NCBI GenBank assembly: GCA_963579925.1 | Contig: CAUZJA010000077.1 | Location: 1-11,613 of the forward strand | Reading direction: 5' to 3' | Source: UBA1151 sp963579925 | Lineage (GTDB): Bacteria > Chloroflexota > Dehalococcoidia > Lucifugimonadales > Lucifugimonadaceae | Length of the DNA stretch: 11,613 nt | Shown here: positions 1-6,831 of the stretch, in pieces | Layout of the letters: each line of letters opens with the position of its first letter | Numbering within the stretch: position 1 is the stretch's first letter | Translations under genes and position numbers: made by a program | Notes under the pieces: model-generated | What the model saw: the letters and a program-made list of their open reading frames with translations, nothing else | Told to the model about the DNA's origin: nothing | Databases searched by the model: none

Positions 1-738
1 TCTATGGGTAGTGGCCACTCTGCATCTACATCAGAGTTCATGGGACACGACCCAATCCGATCGTTCGGTCACGATCCATTGTTCTCAGTTGAGCACGATA
101 CGTTGACGTCCAACGTTCACGATGGCGTTGCTTCAAGACAACACGTCCCTGATCTGTCTGGTCTGCACTTCTCAGCCATCTCAGTTGGCCATGACGTGCC
201 GTTTAGCAGGGCGCACGATCCACAAACGTCAAGCATCCCGCCAGCAGACTATTCGACGACTACGGACATGGTGTTGGACAGCGATGGTGCGGTGACGCAT
301 GATGACGGAGCCACGTCTACGCCATTGAGCCTTGAGAGCACGTCTACGCCATTCACGCTGACAAGCTTCCAGCCGACCTGGCATGGTCCGACAAGCACGG
401 AGCCGTTCGTGCTAAGCGCACTGAATGCGCACTTGATCATGTTTGATAACGACTTCGACGCCATAATTTCGGCGGGTGATGACTTCGTACTTGATAACAA
501 CAAGAACGGAGTCTATGACGAGGGTATTGACGACGTGATATTGGATATTGACAGCAGCCTGGTTGATACCGAGCCTGGTGTCTGTTCGTTGAATGCCGTG
601 GGTGACTTGCTGAGTGTCTATTTCAGAGACACCAACCTCAATGGTTGGTACGATCTGGGTGAAGACATAATTATCGATGCAAATCGGAATCTCCTCTTCG
701 ATCCAAGTGGACCTCCACAGCCGTACGTAAATCCATAG
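1..738 (+). CDS. Octapeptide-repeat protein with EF-hand-like C-terminal loops (partial, 5' end outside window)
   Basis: The frame is open to the left edge. The first ATG (position 4) has no room for a ribosome site and lies inside repeat-like sequence, so this is probably the C-terminal part of a larger protein. Numbering from that ATG, residues 14-77 form eight tandem octapeptides of form xHDxxxSx, with His at 15, 23, 31, 39, 47, 55, 63 and 71 and Ser at 20 through 76 in the same step. Residues 85-140 are a Thr/Ser/Pro-rich linker. Residues 148-233 are Asp/Asn/Gly-rich and contain two related calcium-loop-like motifs: D164-N166-N168-G169-Y171-D172-G174 and D209-N211-N213-G214-Y216-D217-G219. 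There is one cysteine in the visible part and no membrane anchor or sorting motif. The composition suggests a secreted or surface protein whose C-terminal domain binds calcium. I do not recognise the family and assign no function. Confidence 0.75.
   Translation, partial: SMGSGHSASTSEFMGHDPIRSFGHDPLFSVEHDTLTSNVHDGVASRQHVPDLSGLHFSAISVGHDVPFSRAHDPQTSSIPPADYSTTTDMVLDSDGAVTHDDGATSTPLSLESTSTPFTLTSFQPTWHGPTSTEPFVLSALNAHLIMFDNDFDAIISAGDDFVLDNNKNGVYDEGIDDVILDIDSSLVDTEPGVCSLNAVGDLLSVYFRDTNLNGWYDLGEDIIIDANRNLLFDPSGPPQPYVNP
43..234 (+). repeat. Eight tandem 24-bp (octapeptide) coding repeats
   Basis: There are eight in-frame units of 8 codons with consensus xHDxxxSx and no indels. His is invariant at position 2 and Ser at position 7. 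Asp at position 3 is present in six of eight units, and Gly at position 1 is common. The nucleotide sequences of the units have diverged strongly, so the array is old and conserved at protein level rather than a recent slippage product. A weaker, offset unit (GHSASTS) precedes it. Confidence 0.85.
312..353 (+). repeat. 27-bp-period direct duplication in the Thr/Ser/Pro linker
   Basis: The 15-mer CACGTCTACGCCATT occurs at 312-326 and again at 339-353, a 27-base (9-codon) step. It encodes TSTPL and then TSTPF. The exact nucleotide identity shows that this duplication is much more recent than the octapeptide array upstream. Confidence 0.8.
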
Positions 739-741
739 GCG

Positions 742-761
742 GGGACGGCTCATGTCGTCCC
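742..761 (+). terminator. GC-rich hairpin just after the repeat-protein stop (weak terminator candidate)
   Basis: GGGACG (742-747) pairs with CGTCCC (756-761) around an 8-base loop, starting 3 bases after the stop codon. No U-tract follows, so it is not a canonical intrinsic terminator. It could be a transcript-stabilising stem or chance. Confidence 0.3.
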
Positions 762-813
762 GTGCCTCTGGAACTACTTCCCTGAGGCTAAGTAAGTTTT
801 TGAAAGAGTGTTA

Positions 814-2235
814 ATGAGCCGAAATTCACGGCCGGGTTTGTTGGGTCGTGGGATATTCGCTTTCACACTGGTGCTGATCATGGCATGCACGACCAGTAAC
901 GAGACAGAGGACACCGCAACTGCGGGTGCGACTCCTGGGTTGCAAGCTACAGTCGCGCTGTTTCAGAACGTCCCAACGTCCACACTAGTACCAGAGCAAG
1001 AACCAGAGCCAGAGGTAGTAGTAGTGCCAACGGTGGCCCCAACACCTGCACCAACTGCGACATCAGCACCTGGATCAGCAAGCAACACGACGTTGCCGGG
1101 CATCCCTAGCGACGGCACGTCTGACGTTGTGTTTGCCGAGGACCAACCAGATCAGTATCTATTGTTCAATCAGAGGATCATTGAAGGTCTTTCTTCATTT
1201 GATCTGGATATCACCAACGTTGATGAGGTCTTCAAGCACATCTTCAACAGGTTGCCGGATGAAGTGATCGTCTATCCGTCTGAGAACTACTACTACTTTG
1301 TACTCTACGCAGAGGAACGGCAGTTCTGGGGCAACATTCGATTACCTGCGGGTGCCCGTGATGACGGCGAACTGTCATTCGCGTATTTTGAGTTTGATGA
1401 GTTTCCTCTTGGACAGCGAAGCGGTATAACCCGTTCCAAGTTTTTCAATGAGCCGGACGGTGTGTTTGTGCGTCAGGTGGAGCCGTACGCCTACAACGTT
1501 GAATTTGAAGGTAAAACCGTCAAATTCAATTTCCACGAGCTTCGGCAAGATCGCCCTCAGACCTTCCCTCTGGGACTTGGTGAGACGTTCATTCAGCGAA
1601 CGTTTGATGAGTCTGGACTTCAGTTCTTCCTGCTGTTCAACCGCGTGGAGAATTACTTCTTATGGGTTCTGAACGAAGAGGAAGTGGTTCCTGACACCCT
1701 GAGCCTTCTGCCCGGCCATGCTGATGTGTTGCTGGCAAAGAAGAGCGGGTTTGCGTTCTACGTAGACGCGCAGCACGGGAATCGCAAGATTTTATCGGCT
1801 ATCCGTCGGCTATCCGTTAATCGGAATGATTACTACGATGGGCCATTCGACCAGCTGGCCGACAACTATGCCGACGAAACAAACGTTTCTGAGTTCATGC
1901 AGAGGGCATACCCTGGTCTCCGCGATCGCATCGACAAGTTTGGTTACTACCTGGATCAGACCCGACCGCTGCGTGTAGCAATTTCTACTTACTACACGTA
2001 CCTGAGTTCATCTGACCTCAACCAGTTTATGACGCGCATGAAGGCATCTTCAGACCCGTTTATGTTTGCATCGCGAGGGGGAGTAGGCTTCCCCACGCCA
2101 ACCCCAGTTCCGACCCCAGTAGTTCCGACTGCGACACCGGAGCCAACCGCAGTTCCGGCAACTGCAACACCGGATCCGACTCCGGTGCCAACTCCTGAAC
2201 CGACAGCTGAGCCTACCGCATTACCTGCTGGATAA
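814..2235 (+). CDS. Secreted lipoprotein of unknown function with Pro/Thr-rich tail
   Basis: A GTG at 808 is possible, but the purine-rich GAAAGAG (802-808) spaces correctly only for the ATG at 814, giving 473 residues. The N-terminus is a lipoprotein signal: basic start, a hydrophobic core, then a lipobox ending LIMAC with the lipidated Cys at about residue 25. Roughly residues 60-90 are a Glu/Pro/Thr/Val-rich spacer. Residues about 105-425 form one soluble domain rich in aromatic and acidic residues, with many Phe-Tyr pairs (for example a YYYF stretch), that I do not recognise. Residues 427-473 are an almost pure Pro/Thr/Ala/Glu tail ending in PAG. Such spacers usually sit next to the lipobox, so a long second one at the free C-terminus is notable. 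The gene sits 18 bases ahead of a glycosyltransferase gene and probably heads the operon. The tail could be a wall-spanning segment or a glycosylation target (inference). Confidence 0.8.
   Translation: MSRNSRPGLLGRGIFAFTLVLIMACTTSNETEDTATAGATPGLQATVALFQNVPTSTLVPEQEPEPEVVVVPTVAPTPAPTATSAPGSASNTTLPGIPSDGTSDVVFAEDQPDQYLLFNQRIIEGLSSFDLDITNVDEVFKHIFNRLPDEVIVYPSENYYYFVLYAEERQFWGNIRLPAGARDDGELSFAYFEFDEFPLGQRSGITRSKFFNEPDGVFVRQVEPYAYNVEFEGKTVKFNFHELRQDRPQTFPLGLGETFIQRTFDESGLQFFLLFNRVENYFLWVLNEEEVVPDTLSLLPGHADVLLAKKSGFAFYVDAQHGNRKILSAIRRLSVNRNDYYDGPFDQLADNYADETNVSEFMQRAYPGLRDRIDKFGYYLDQTRPLRVAISTYYTYLSSSDLNQFMTRMKASSDPFMFASRGGVGFPTPTPVPTPVVPTATPEPTAVPATATPDPTPVPTPEPTAEPTALPAG
2092..2232 (+). repeat. 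Pro/Thr-rich low-complexity coding repeat
   Basis: These 47 codons are dominated by Pro, Thr, Ala, Val and Glu in a loose PTPxPT pattern, built from degenerate repeats of CCGAC(T/C)CC and CCAAC(T/C)-type units. They form the C-terminal tail of the lipoprotein. The complementary strand carries a Gly/Val-rich open frame that is a shadow of this repeat. Confidence 0.85.
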
Positions 2236-2253
2236 GCGAAGATATAGAGCACG

Positions 2254-3054
2254 ATGTCTACCGCAACGCGAAAACCAGAGCAGATCTCAGCGAGAGCTGA
2301 GACGGCTTCAGCGCGTGCAATTCATGCGAATGGCGCAACGCAGGCACCGGTTGCGGCGGCGTTGCGTGAGCCAGACCTCGTATCGATCATCATGCCTGCG
2401 CTCAACGAGGAGGCGGCAATTGGCGAGACGATCGCCAGTGTGCCACTCGATGAGTTCGAGAAGCGAGGCCTGCGTGTAGAGATTGTTATAGTAGATAACG
2501 GCTCAACTGACCGAACTGCAGAGATTGCCACTGCGTCAGGCGCACGGGTGATAGCGGAGGCCAAACGAGGGTACGGAAACGCGTACAGGCGTGGCTTCAA
2601 AGAGGCTCACGGTGCGTTCATCTGCACCATGGACGCTGACAGTACGTACCCATCAGAAGTGATGCCAGAGCTGGTTTCAAGCCTTCACGACGATGAACTG
2701 GATTTCATAAACACCAATCGCCTCACGCTCATGACCAATGGCGTGATGAGCAAGAGAAACCGTATTGGAAACGCCTTTCTAACGGGATTCACTCGCATAC
2801 TATTCCGGCATCCATTCAAGGATTCCCAGTCAGGCATGTGGGTGTTCCGAGCAGAGCTTCTTGACCGCATGAATCTTAAGGCCGGCGGTATGGCACTCTC
2901 CCAGGAGATCAAGCTAGAAGCTGGCTCCAGACTCAAAGTTCGCTGTGCTGAAGTGCCAATCAAGTACAGTTACCGAGTTGGTGATTCCAAACTAAACGTC
3001 TGGCGAGACGGCATCATTAACTTGCTGCACCTGGCACGACGACGACTATCCTGA
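2254..3054 (+). CDS. Family 2 glycosyltransferase, polyprenol-phosphate-sugar synthase-like
   Basis: This is a 266-residue GT-A fold enzyme predicted to move a sugar from a nucleotide donor, probably onto a polyprenyl phosphate at the inner membrane face. Residues 43-52 (SIIMPALNEE) open the GT2 domain, VDNGSTD at 80-86 contacts the nucleotide, and the metal-binding DxD is D127-A-D129. FKDSQSGMWVFR (188-199) and the VPIKYSYRVGDSKLN block (235-248) match the acceptor-side motifs of the DPM1/DPG-synthase group, where R-x-G-x-SK is typical. Unlike GtrB/ArnC-type enzymes it has no C-terminal membrane helices, which resembles the short soluble synthases. About 40 residues before the domain are Ala/Arg/Glu-rich and look disordered. 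A TTG at 2362 would remove most of them, but the ATG at 2254 keeps tight 18-base spacing to the lipoprotein gene. The sugar specificity is not readable. Confidence 0.85.
   Translation: MSTATRKPEQISARAETASARAIHANGATQAPVAAALREPDLVSIIMPALNEEAAIGETIASVPLDEFEKRGLRVEIVIVDNGSTDRTAEIATASGARVIAEAKRGYGNAYRRGFKEAHGAFICTMDADSTYPSEVMPELVSSLHDDELDFINTNRLTLMTNGVMSKRNRIGNAFLTGFTRILFRHPFKDSQSGMWVFRAELLDRMNLKAGGMALSQEIKLEAGSRLKVRCAEVPIKYSYRVGDSKLNVWRDGIINLLHLARRRLS
2285..2302 (+). other. Hairpin with GNRA-type tetraloop early in the GT2 coding region
   Basis: TCTCAGC (2285-2291) and GCTGAGA (2296-2302) form a perfect 7-bp stem closed by GAGA, a GNRA tetraloop, about 30 bases after the GT2 start codon. It also encodes the ISARAET stretch, so it may be incidental. 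An effect on translation initiation or mRNA processing is only a possibility. Confidence 0.3.
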
Positions 3055-3079
3055 ACGATTGATCCGGCCAGGGTCTGCG

Positions 3080-4225
3080 ATGCGCATCCTGATGCTGACG
3101 GACTACTTCCCTCCACACTCCGGCGGAGGAGTTGAGGTTGTCGTCGACCAACTCAGCCGCGGCATGGCTGACCGAGGTCATCAGATTCATGTCCTCACTC
3201 TGAATACCAGAGGTGGTGAGCGACGAGAAGAACGCGGCAACCTCACCATATCTAGAGTGCCAGCGCTCGACCTTACCGGGATTGTTGGTGTTCAATTCGC
3301 GATTTCAGTTCATACAATCCCTGCGTTGATTTCTGAATTGCGCACCTTCAAGCCCGACCTGATCCACGTTCACAATCTCTTTTTCCGAAACTCGGAAGCC
3401 GCTGCGCTGGTCGCCAGGTTCAGCTCCACGCCAGTACTGCTCACGATGCATCTTGGCGACATGGGAGGTGGGTTCTCCGCCGTGAAGGCGCTGACGACGC
3501 TTTACGAGAAGACAGTCGGCCGATGCATAGTCCGGTCTGCCGATAGGATCACAGGGGTTTCTGCAGCAGTCGCATCACACGCAGGTAGTCTTGGCGCAAG
3601 TTCATCGCAGGTTCAGGTGATCCCCAATGGCGTTGATACGTCGCTGTTTTTTCCGGCTGAGCAGGTGCCTAAAATCCCAACTGTTCTGGCCGTTGGGAGG
3701 CTAGTGCCCAACAAAGGTATGGATACGCTGGTCAAGTCGGTTCCTGGTGTGCTCAGAAGTGTGCCGAACGTCAGGTTTGTTATTGCGGGCGATGGCCCAA
3801 CGAATTCAAGCCTGCGCAAACTCGTCGAGAGCCTTGGGGTCGAAGATTCGGTAGAGTTTCTAGGACACAGGTCTGATGTGCCGGACCTGTTGCGTGGAGC
3901 GACTGTATTCTCAAGGCCCTCTACCCTGGAAGGGATGCCATTAACCGTGCTGGAAGCCATGGCAACCGGATTGCCCGTAGTCGCAACGCCTGTGGGTGGA
4001 ACGCCAGAACTGATAGTGGACGGTCAGAATGGATATCTAACCCCGGTGGGGGATTCCGCGGAATTGGCGGACGCAATTGCAATGGTTCTGAGCGATCCCG
4101 ATGGTGCGGCGAGGATGGGGCTGCGAAATCTAGAGACGGTTCGAAGTGAGTACACGTGGCAACGCGTGATTGAACGCACAGAGGCTCTCTACTTCGAGAT
4201 GACACCGCAAGGGACGGGCAACTAA
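3080..4225 (+). CDS. Family 4 glycosyltransferase (GT-B, RfaB-like)
   Basis: This is a cytoplasmic or membrane-associated glycosyltransferase that adds a sugar from a nucleotide donor to a growing glycan. The frame opens at a TTG at 3059, but the domain begins exactly at the ATG at 3080 (MRILMLTDYFPP) with AGGG at 3070-3073 ahead, giving a usual-length 381-residue enzyme. The N-terminal acceptor domain has the glycine-rich HSGGGVE loop at 13-19 and DLIHVHN at 93-99. The C-terminal donor domain has IPNGVDT at 181-187, GRLVPNKG at 206-213 (Arg and Lys contacting the donor phosphate), GDGP at 237-240 and the retaining E-x7-E pair E284/E292 within EGMPLTVLE. It follows the GT2 gene by 25 bases and precedes the oxidoreductase gene by one base, so co-transcription is very likely. 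Donor and acceptor cannot be told from sequence. Confidence 0.9.
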   Translation: MRILMLTDYFPPHSGGGVEVVVDQLSRGMADRGHQIHVLTLNTRGGERREERGNLTISRVPALDLTGIVGVQFAISVHTIPALISELRTFKPDLIHVHNLFFRNSEAAALVARFSSTPVLLTMHLGDMGGGFSAVKALTTLYEKTVGRCIVRSADRITGVSAAVASHAGSLGASSSQVQVIPNGVDTSLFFPAEQVPKIPTVLAVGRLVPNKGMDTLVKSVPGVLRSVPNVRFVIAGDGPTNSSLRKLVESLGVEDSVEFLGHRSDVPDLLRGATVFSRPSTLEGMPLTVLEAMATGLPVVATPVGGTPELIVDGQNGYLTPVGDSAELADAIAMVLSDPDGAARMGLRNLETVRSEYTWQRVIERTEALYFEMTPQGTGN

Positions 4226-4226
4226 G

Positions 4227-5246
4227 TTGACGGTGAACGTAGGCGTCATTGGCGCTGGATGGGTGGCAACAGATCGCCACCTTCCAGCTCTTAAGAGGGC
4301 AAAGAACGCCAATATTGTCGCTGTGTTCGATCGCAACTCTGATCGTGCCGGTGTTGCCGCACGCAAATACGGCGCACGTGAATTTCACGCCAGCGTTGAT
4401 GGGCTGCTGGATCAACAGATTGACGCAGTGGTCATTTGCACGCCACCCCAGGCTCACTTTGAGCTGATCACGCAGAGCCTTGAGGCTGGCAAGCACGTTC
4501 TGGTGGAGAAGCCGTTCACGCTGATTGGTGCTGATGGAGAGAAGGTCGCGGCACTGGCTGCTGCTGCCAATCTGATCGTGGCCCCATCGCACAATTTTCT
4601 TTATGCCAACTCAACCCGACGAGCAAAACAACTGATCGAGTCTGGTCGTGCCGGTGCGGTAATCTCAGCATCCGGAGTTCAGTTGAGCAGTTGGAATCGT
4701 CGGTTACCCACCTGGTACGACGATCTTCCCGGAGGCCTGTTCTTCGATGAGGCGCCGCATCTGCTGTATCTCATGCGAGAGTTCGTTGGCGAGCTGGACG
4801 TGGCGACTGCATGGCGAGACCTGCGCAATGCGCCTAATGGGCAGCCCGTCGAGCGCACAGAAGCTCAACTGGTGGGGGAGCGAGGCGATGCCACGCTATC
4901 CATGATCACCGGTGCGCCACTGTCTGAGTGGTATGTCACGCTGGTCTGCGAGAAGAAGATCCTGATCATTGACCTGTTCAGAGACATCATGATCGATCTT
5001 CCTGCTGAGACCGCGCACAATCGGAAAGACGTTCTGGGCGTGAGCCTTCGGACGTCCATGCAGCACTGGGTTGGCACATTCTCATCGGGTCTCAGGGTCT
5101 TGCGTGGCAAAGGCGACTACGGGCATGGTCTGCTCGTATCCCAATTTATAGATGCCGTTGAAGGCGCCGTTGAGCCTCCTACTACGGCGGAAGACGGCAC
5201 CCGCGTGGTTCAACTGATGGAATCGATCCTCGAAAAAGCTGAATGA
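4227..5246 (+). CDS. Gfo/Idh/MocA-family NAD(P)-dependent oxidoreductase
   Basis: This 339-residue enzyme belongs to the family that oxidises or reduces sugar and sugar-nucleotide hydroxyls, for example WbpB/WlbA-type dehydrogenases. The Rossmann domain starts with VGVIGAGWVA (GxGxxA at 9-14), with an acidic end of beta-2 at D35 that would favour NAD. CTPP is at 71-74 and the family's EKP signature, whose Lys is catalytic, is at 94-96. The C-terminal alpha/beta domain contains D174 and H178 in FFDEAPHLL, where the second catalytic His-type motif lies. The start is a TTG one base after the GT4 stop. A GTG two codons later (4233) is equally possible and changes little. Its position between glycosyltransferases suggests it tailors a sugar precursor for the glycan made by this operon. 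That role is inferred. Confidence 0.9.
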   Translation: MTVNVGVIGAGWVATDRHLPALKRAKNANIVAVFDRNSDRAGVAARKYGAREFHASVDGLLDQQIDAVVICTPPQAHFELITQSLEAGKHVLVEKPFTLIGADGEKVAALAAAANLIVAPSHNFLYANSTRRAKQLIESGRAGAVISASGVQLSSWNRRLPTWYDDLPGGLFFDEAPHLLYLMREFVGELDVATAWRDLRNAPNGQPVERTEAQLVGERGDATLSMITGAPLSEWYVTLVCEKKILIIDLFRDIMIDLPAETAHNRKDVLGVSLRTSMQHWVGTFSSGLRVLRGKGDYGHGLLVSQFIDAVEGAVEPPTTAEDGTRVVQLMESILEKAE

Positions 5247-5253
5247 CAGGAAG

Positions 5254-6831
5254 ATGAGTACTCACGCCGGAGAATCCCAGTCTTCTGTCGCGAGCGCGAT
5301 CAGCAGACGAATCAAGGATTTAATAGCGGAACCAGCGAGTTCATCCGGCATCTGGGTGCTGTTTGGGGTTCTATTCTTGGTGTCGGTGTATCGCTGGGCT
5401 CAGTTCACGCACTTTGCAGCCCCGCCCGGCTCTGATGGCGGACAGTGGCTTGCATTTGGACACCAGATTCTTACCGGCGACGACATCAAAGCTGGGTTGG
5501 ATCAGTACCCACCTGTAATCCCATTCGGGGTCGGTGTGCTCGAGCGAATTGTTGGCGCTATGTTGTCGCTGAAGCTTATCGGATTCGCATCGTCGTTGGT
5601 GGTAGCTGTTCCGCTCTATTTCTTGTTCCGACAGATACTGCCGTGGCGATTGGCCGTTGGTCTGGCGGTGCTTCCAACGCTCTCCTCGTATCACGCAGAG
5701 GTGCTCTCGTTTGGCGGGTATCCACAGCTTGCAGGTACAGGATTTCTGTTGATGACGCTGGTAGCGCTCGGTCATGGGATTGAGCGTCGAAACAACCGCT
5801 GGTTGATCGTCGCCGGTCTTCTCACCGGCCTCACAGTCGCGACACACGCCATGGCCGTTGTCGGACTGGTTATCGCGGTCCCGGTGGTCGTCATACTGGC
5901 TCAGGTTCGGGTGTATGGCTCAACTGGCGGCAGGCAGTGGAACAACCTGTCGCCGTTGGGTTGGTGGCTCGCTCCAGGCATCTTGCTAGCGCTGCCAATG
6001 GTCTTCGTTTATTCGACCTATTTTCTTGATTCAAGCCAGGCGCCATCCGGCACTCCCGGCCTCACATACGGGCAGTTGTTCGATTTCTTCGACACCGGCT
6101 GGCGATGGGAATCACTGTTCTGGCTTGCCGCCGGAGTAATCTCAATCGGCGTTTTTATCTCTCGAATCAAGATCCGCGGACCTGTATTCGAGGTCGCAGT
6201 GGCGCTATCGCTACTGGCCATCGTCGGAATTCTAGGACTGCTGGAACTTCGATTTCTCGAGCTGTTGGAAGTTGCGCTTGTGCTCTGGCTGGGCATTGCT
6301 GGCAGCTGGGCCTACAGCCGATGGTCGTCTGATCAGTCAGCCCTACGAGCGCTGTTGTTATTTGGGGCGTTCTTGGCTGTGCTGCTGATGCTAGCACTAG
6401 GCCATCGCCGTACCCTGATTGCGGAGGATTGGTATCGAGTGCTTGATCATCAGGTAATAAGCGGCCTGGACTGGTTGCGAGTGAATGGCGAACCCGATGC
6501 AAGGGTGGCGTCTTCGCCAGCGCTGCGTGGCCACAACTTCGGCTGGTGGATTGAGGGCTACGCCCACATCCAGGCGTACAGCGCCACTGAAGAGTTCCTG
6601 ATATTTGATGAAGAGCAACGTCAAGGAAGGCAGGCCAATCGCCTGATCGATGCCGGGATCACCGCTCCTGAGGTTGATGAGATAGTGGCGCAAGAGAACA
6701 TCCAGTACGTGTTCCTGGACAAAGAGATCGTGCCCGTGCCTCCGCCTGGGTTGCTCTCAGCCGGATTTGGCCCGGTATATGAGAACGATCGGGTTACTGT
6801 TCTGGGCCGTCTTGAGGTACTGGACAGGTGA
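5254..6831 (+). CDS. GT-C-like polytopic membrane glycosyltransferase (putative)
   Basis: This 525-residue integral membrane protein has roughly 10-11 hydrophobic segments, for example about 33-51, 107-127, 133-152, 160-175, 183-217 (two), 235-256, 287-303, 311-331, 338-354 and 364-383, followed by a soluble domain at 390-525. The long first extracytoplasmic loop carries an acidic residue after helix 1 (D61 in GSDGGQW) and QYPPVIPF at 84-91, the layout seen in GT-C enzymes that use polyprenol-phosphate sugars. The tail has GLDWLR and WWIEGYAH motifs reminiscent of membrane proteins annotated as PTPS-related or GT39/83-like. AGGAAG abuts the ATG, 7 bases after the oxidoreductase stop. It overlaps the next gene by 4 bases (GTGA), indicating translational coupling. 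If it is a GT-C enzyme, the GT2 protein upstream is a natural donor supplier. Fold-level assignment is plausible; activity is inference. Confidence 0.65.
   Translation: MSTHAGESQSSVASAISRRIKDLIAEPASSSGIWVLFGVLFLVSVYRWAQFTHFAAPPGSDGGQWLAFGHQILTGDDIKAGLDQYPPVIPFGVGVLERIVGAMLSLKLIGFASSLVVAVPLYFLFRQILPWRLAVGLAVLPTLSSYHAEVLSFGGYPQLAGTGFLLMTLVALGHGIERRNNRWLIVAGLLTGLTVATHAMAVVGLVIAVPVVVILAQVRVYGSTGGRQWNNLSPLGWWLAPGILLALPMVFVYSTYFLDSSQAPSGTPGLTYGQLFDFFDTGWRWESLFWLAAGVISIGVFISRIKIRGPVFEVAVALSLLAIVGILGLLELRFLELLEVALVLWLGIAGSWAYSRWSSDQSALRALLLFGAFLAVLLMLALGHRRTLIAEDWYRVLDHQVISGLDWLRVNGEPDARVASSPALRGHNFGWWIEGYAHIQAYSATEEFLIFDEEQRQGRQANRLIDAGITAPEVDEIVAQENIQYVFLDKEIVPVPPPGLLSAGFGPVYENDRVTVLGRLEVLDR

Noticed and set aside
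43..234. 24-bp periodicity as a CRISPR or DNA-level repeat array
   Set aside because: The units are contiguous, in frame and poorly conserved in DNA, with no spacer structure; only the protein pattern repeats.
412..753. Minus-strand open frame opposite the repeat-protein C-terminus
   Set aside because: It overlaps the calcium-loop motifs, which are convincing in the + frame; no ribosome site or domain supports the antisense reading.
739..813. Promoter upstream of the lipoprotein gene
   Set aside because: A promoter could be expected here, but I find no convincing -35/-10 pair in the 75 bases; only the hairpin and a ribosome site are visible.
1992..2252. Minus-strand Gly/Val-rich open frame
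   Set aside because: It is the antisense reading of the Pro/Thr-coding repeat of the lipoprotein; its composition is a by-product and it has no domain.
3059..3079. TTG at 3059 as the GT4 start
   Set aside because: The family fold begins at the ATG at 3080, which has AGGG ahead of it; the seven extra residues match nothing.
3921..4592. Minus-strand 223-codon open frame
   Set aside because: It runs antisense across the ends of two clear family genes (GT4 and Gfo/Idh/MocA) and its sequence shows no recognisable motif.
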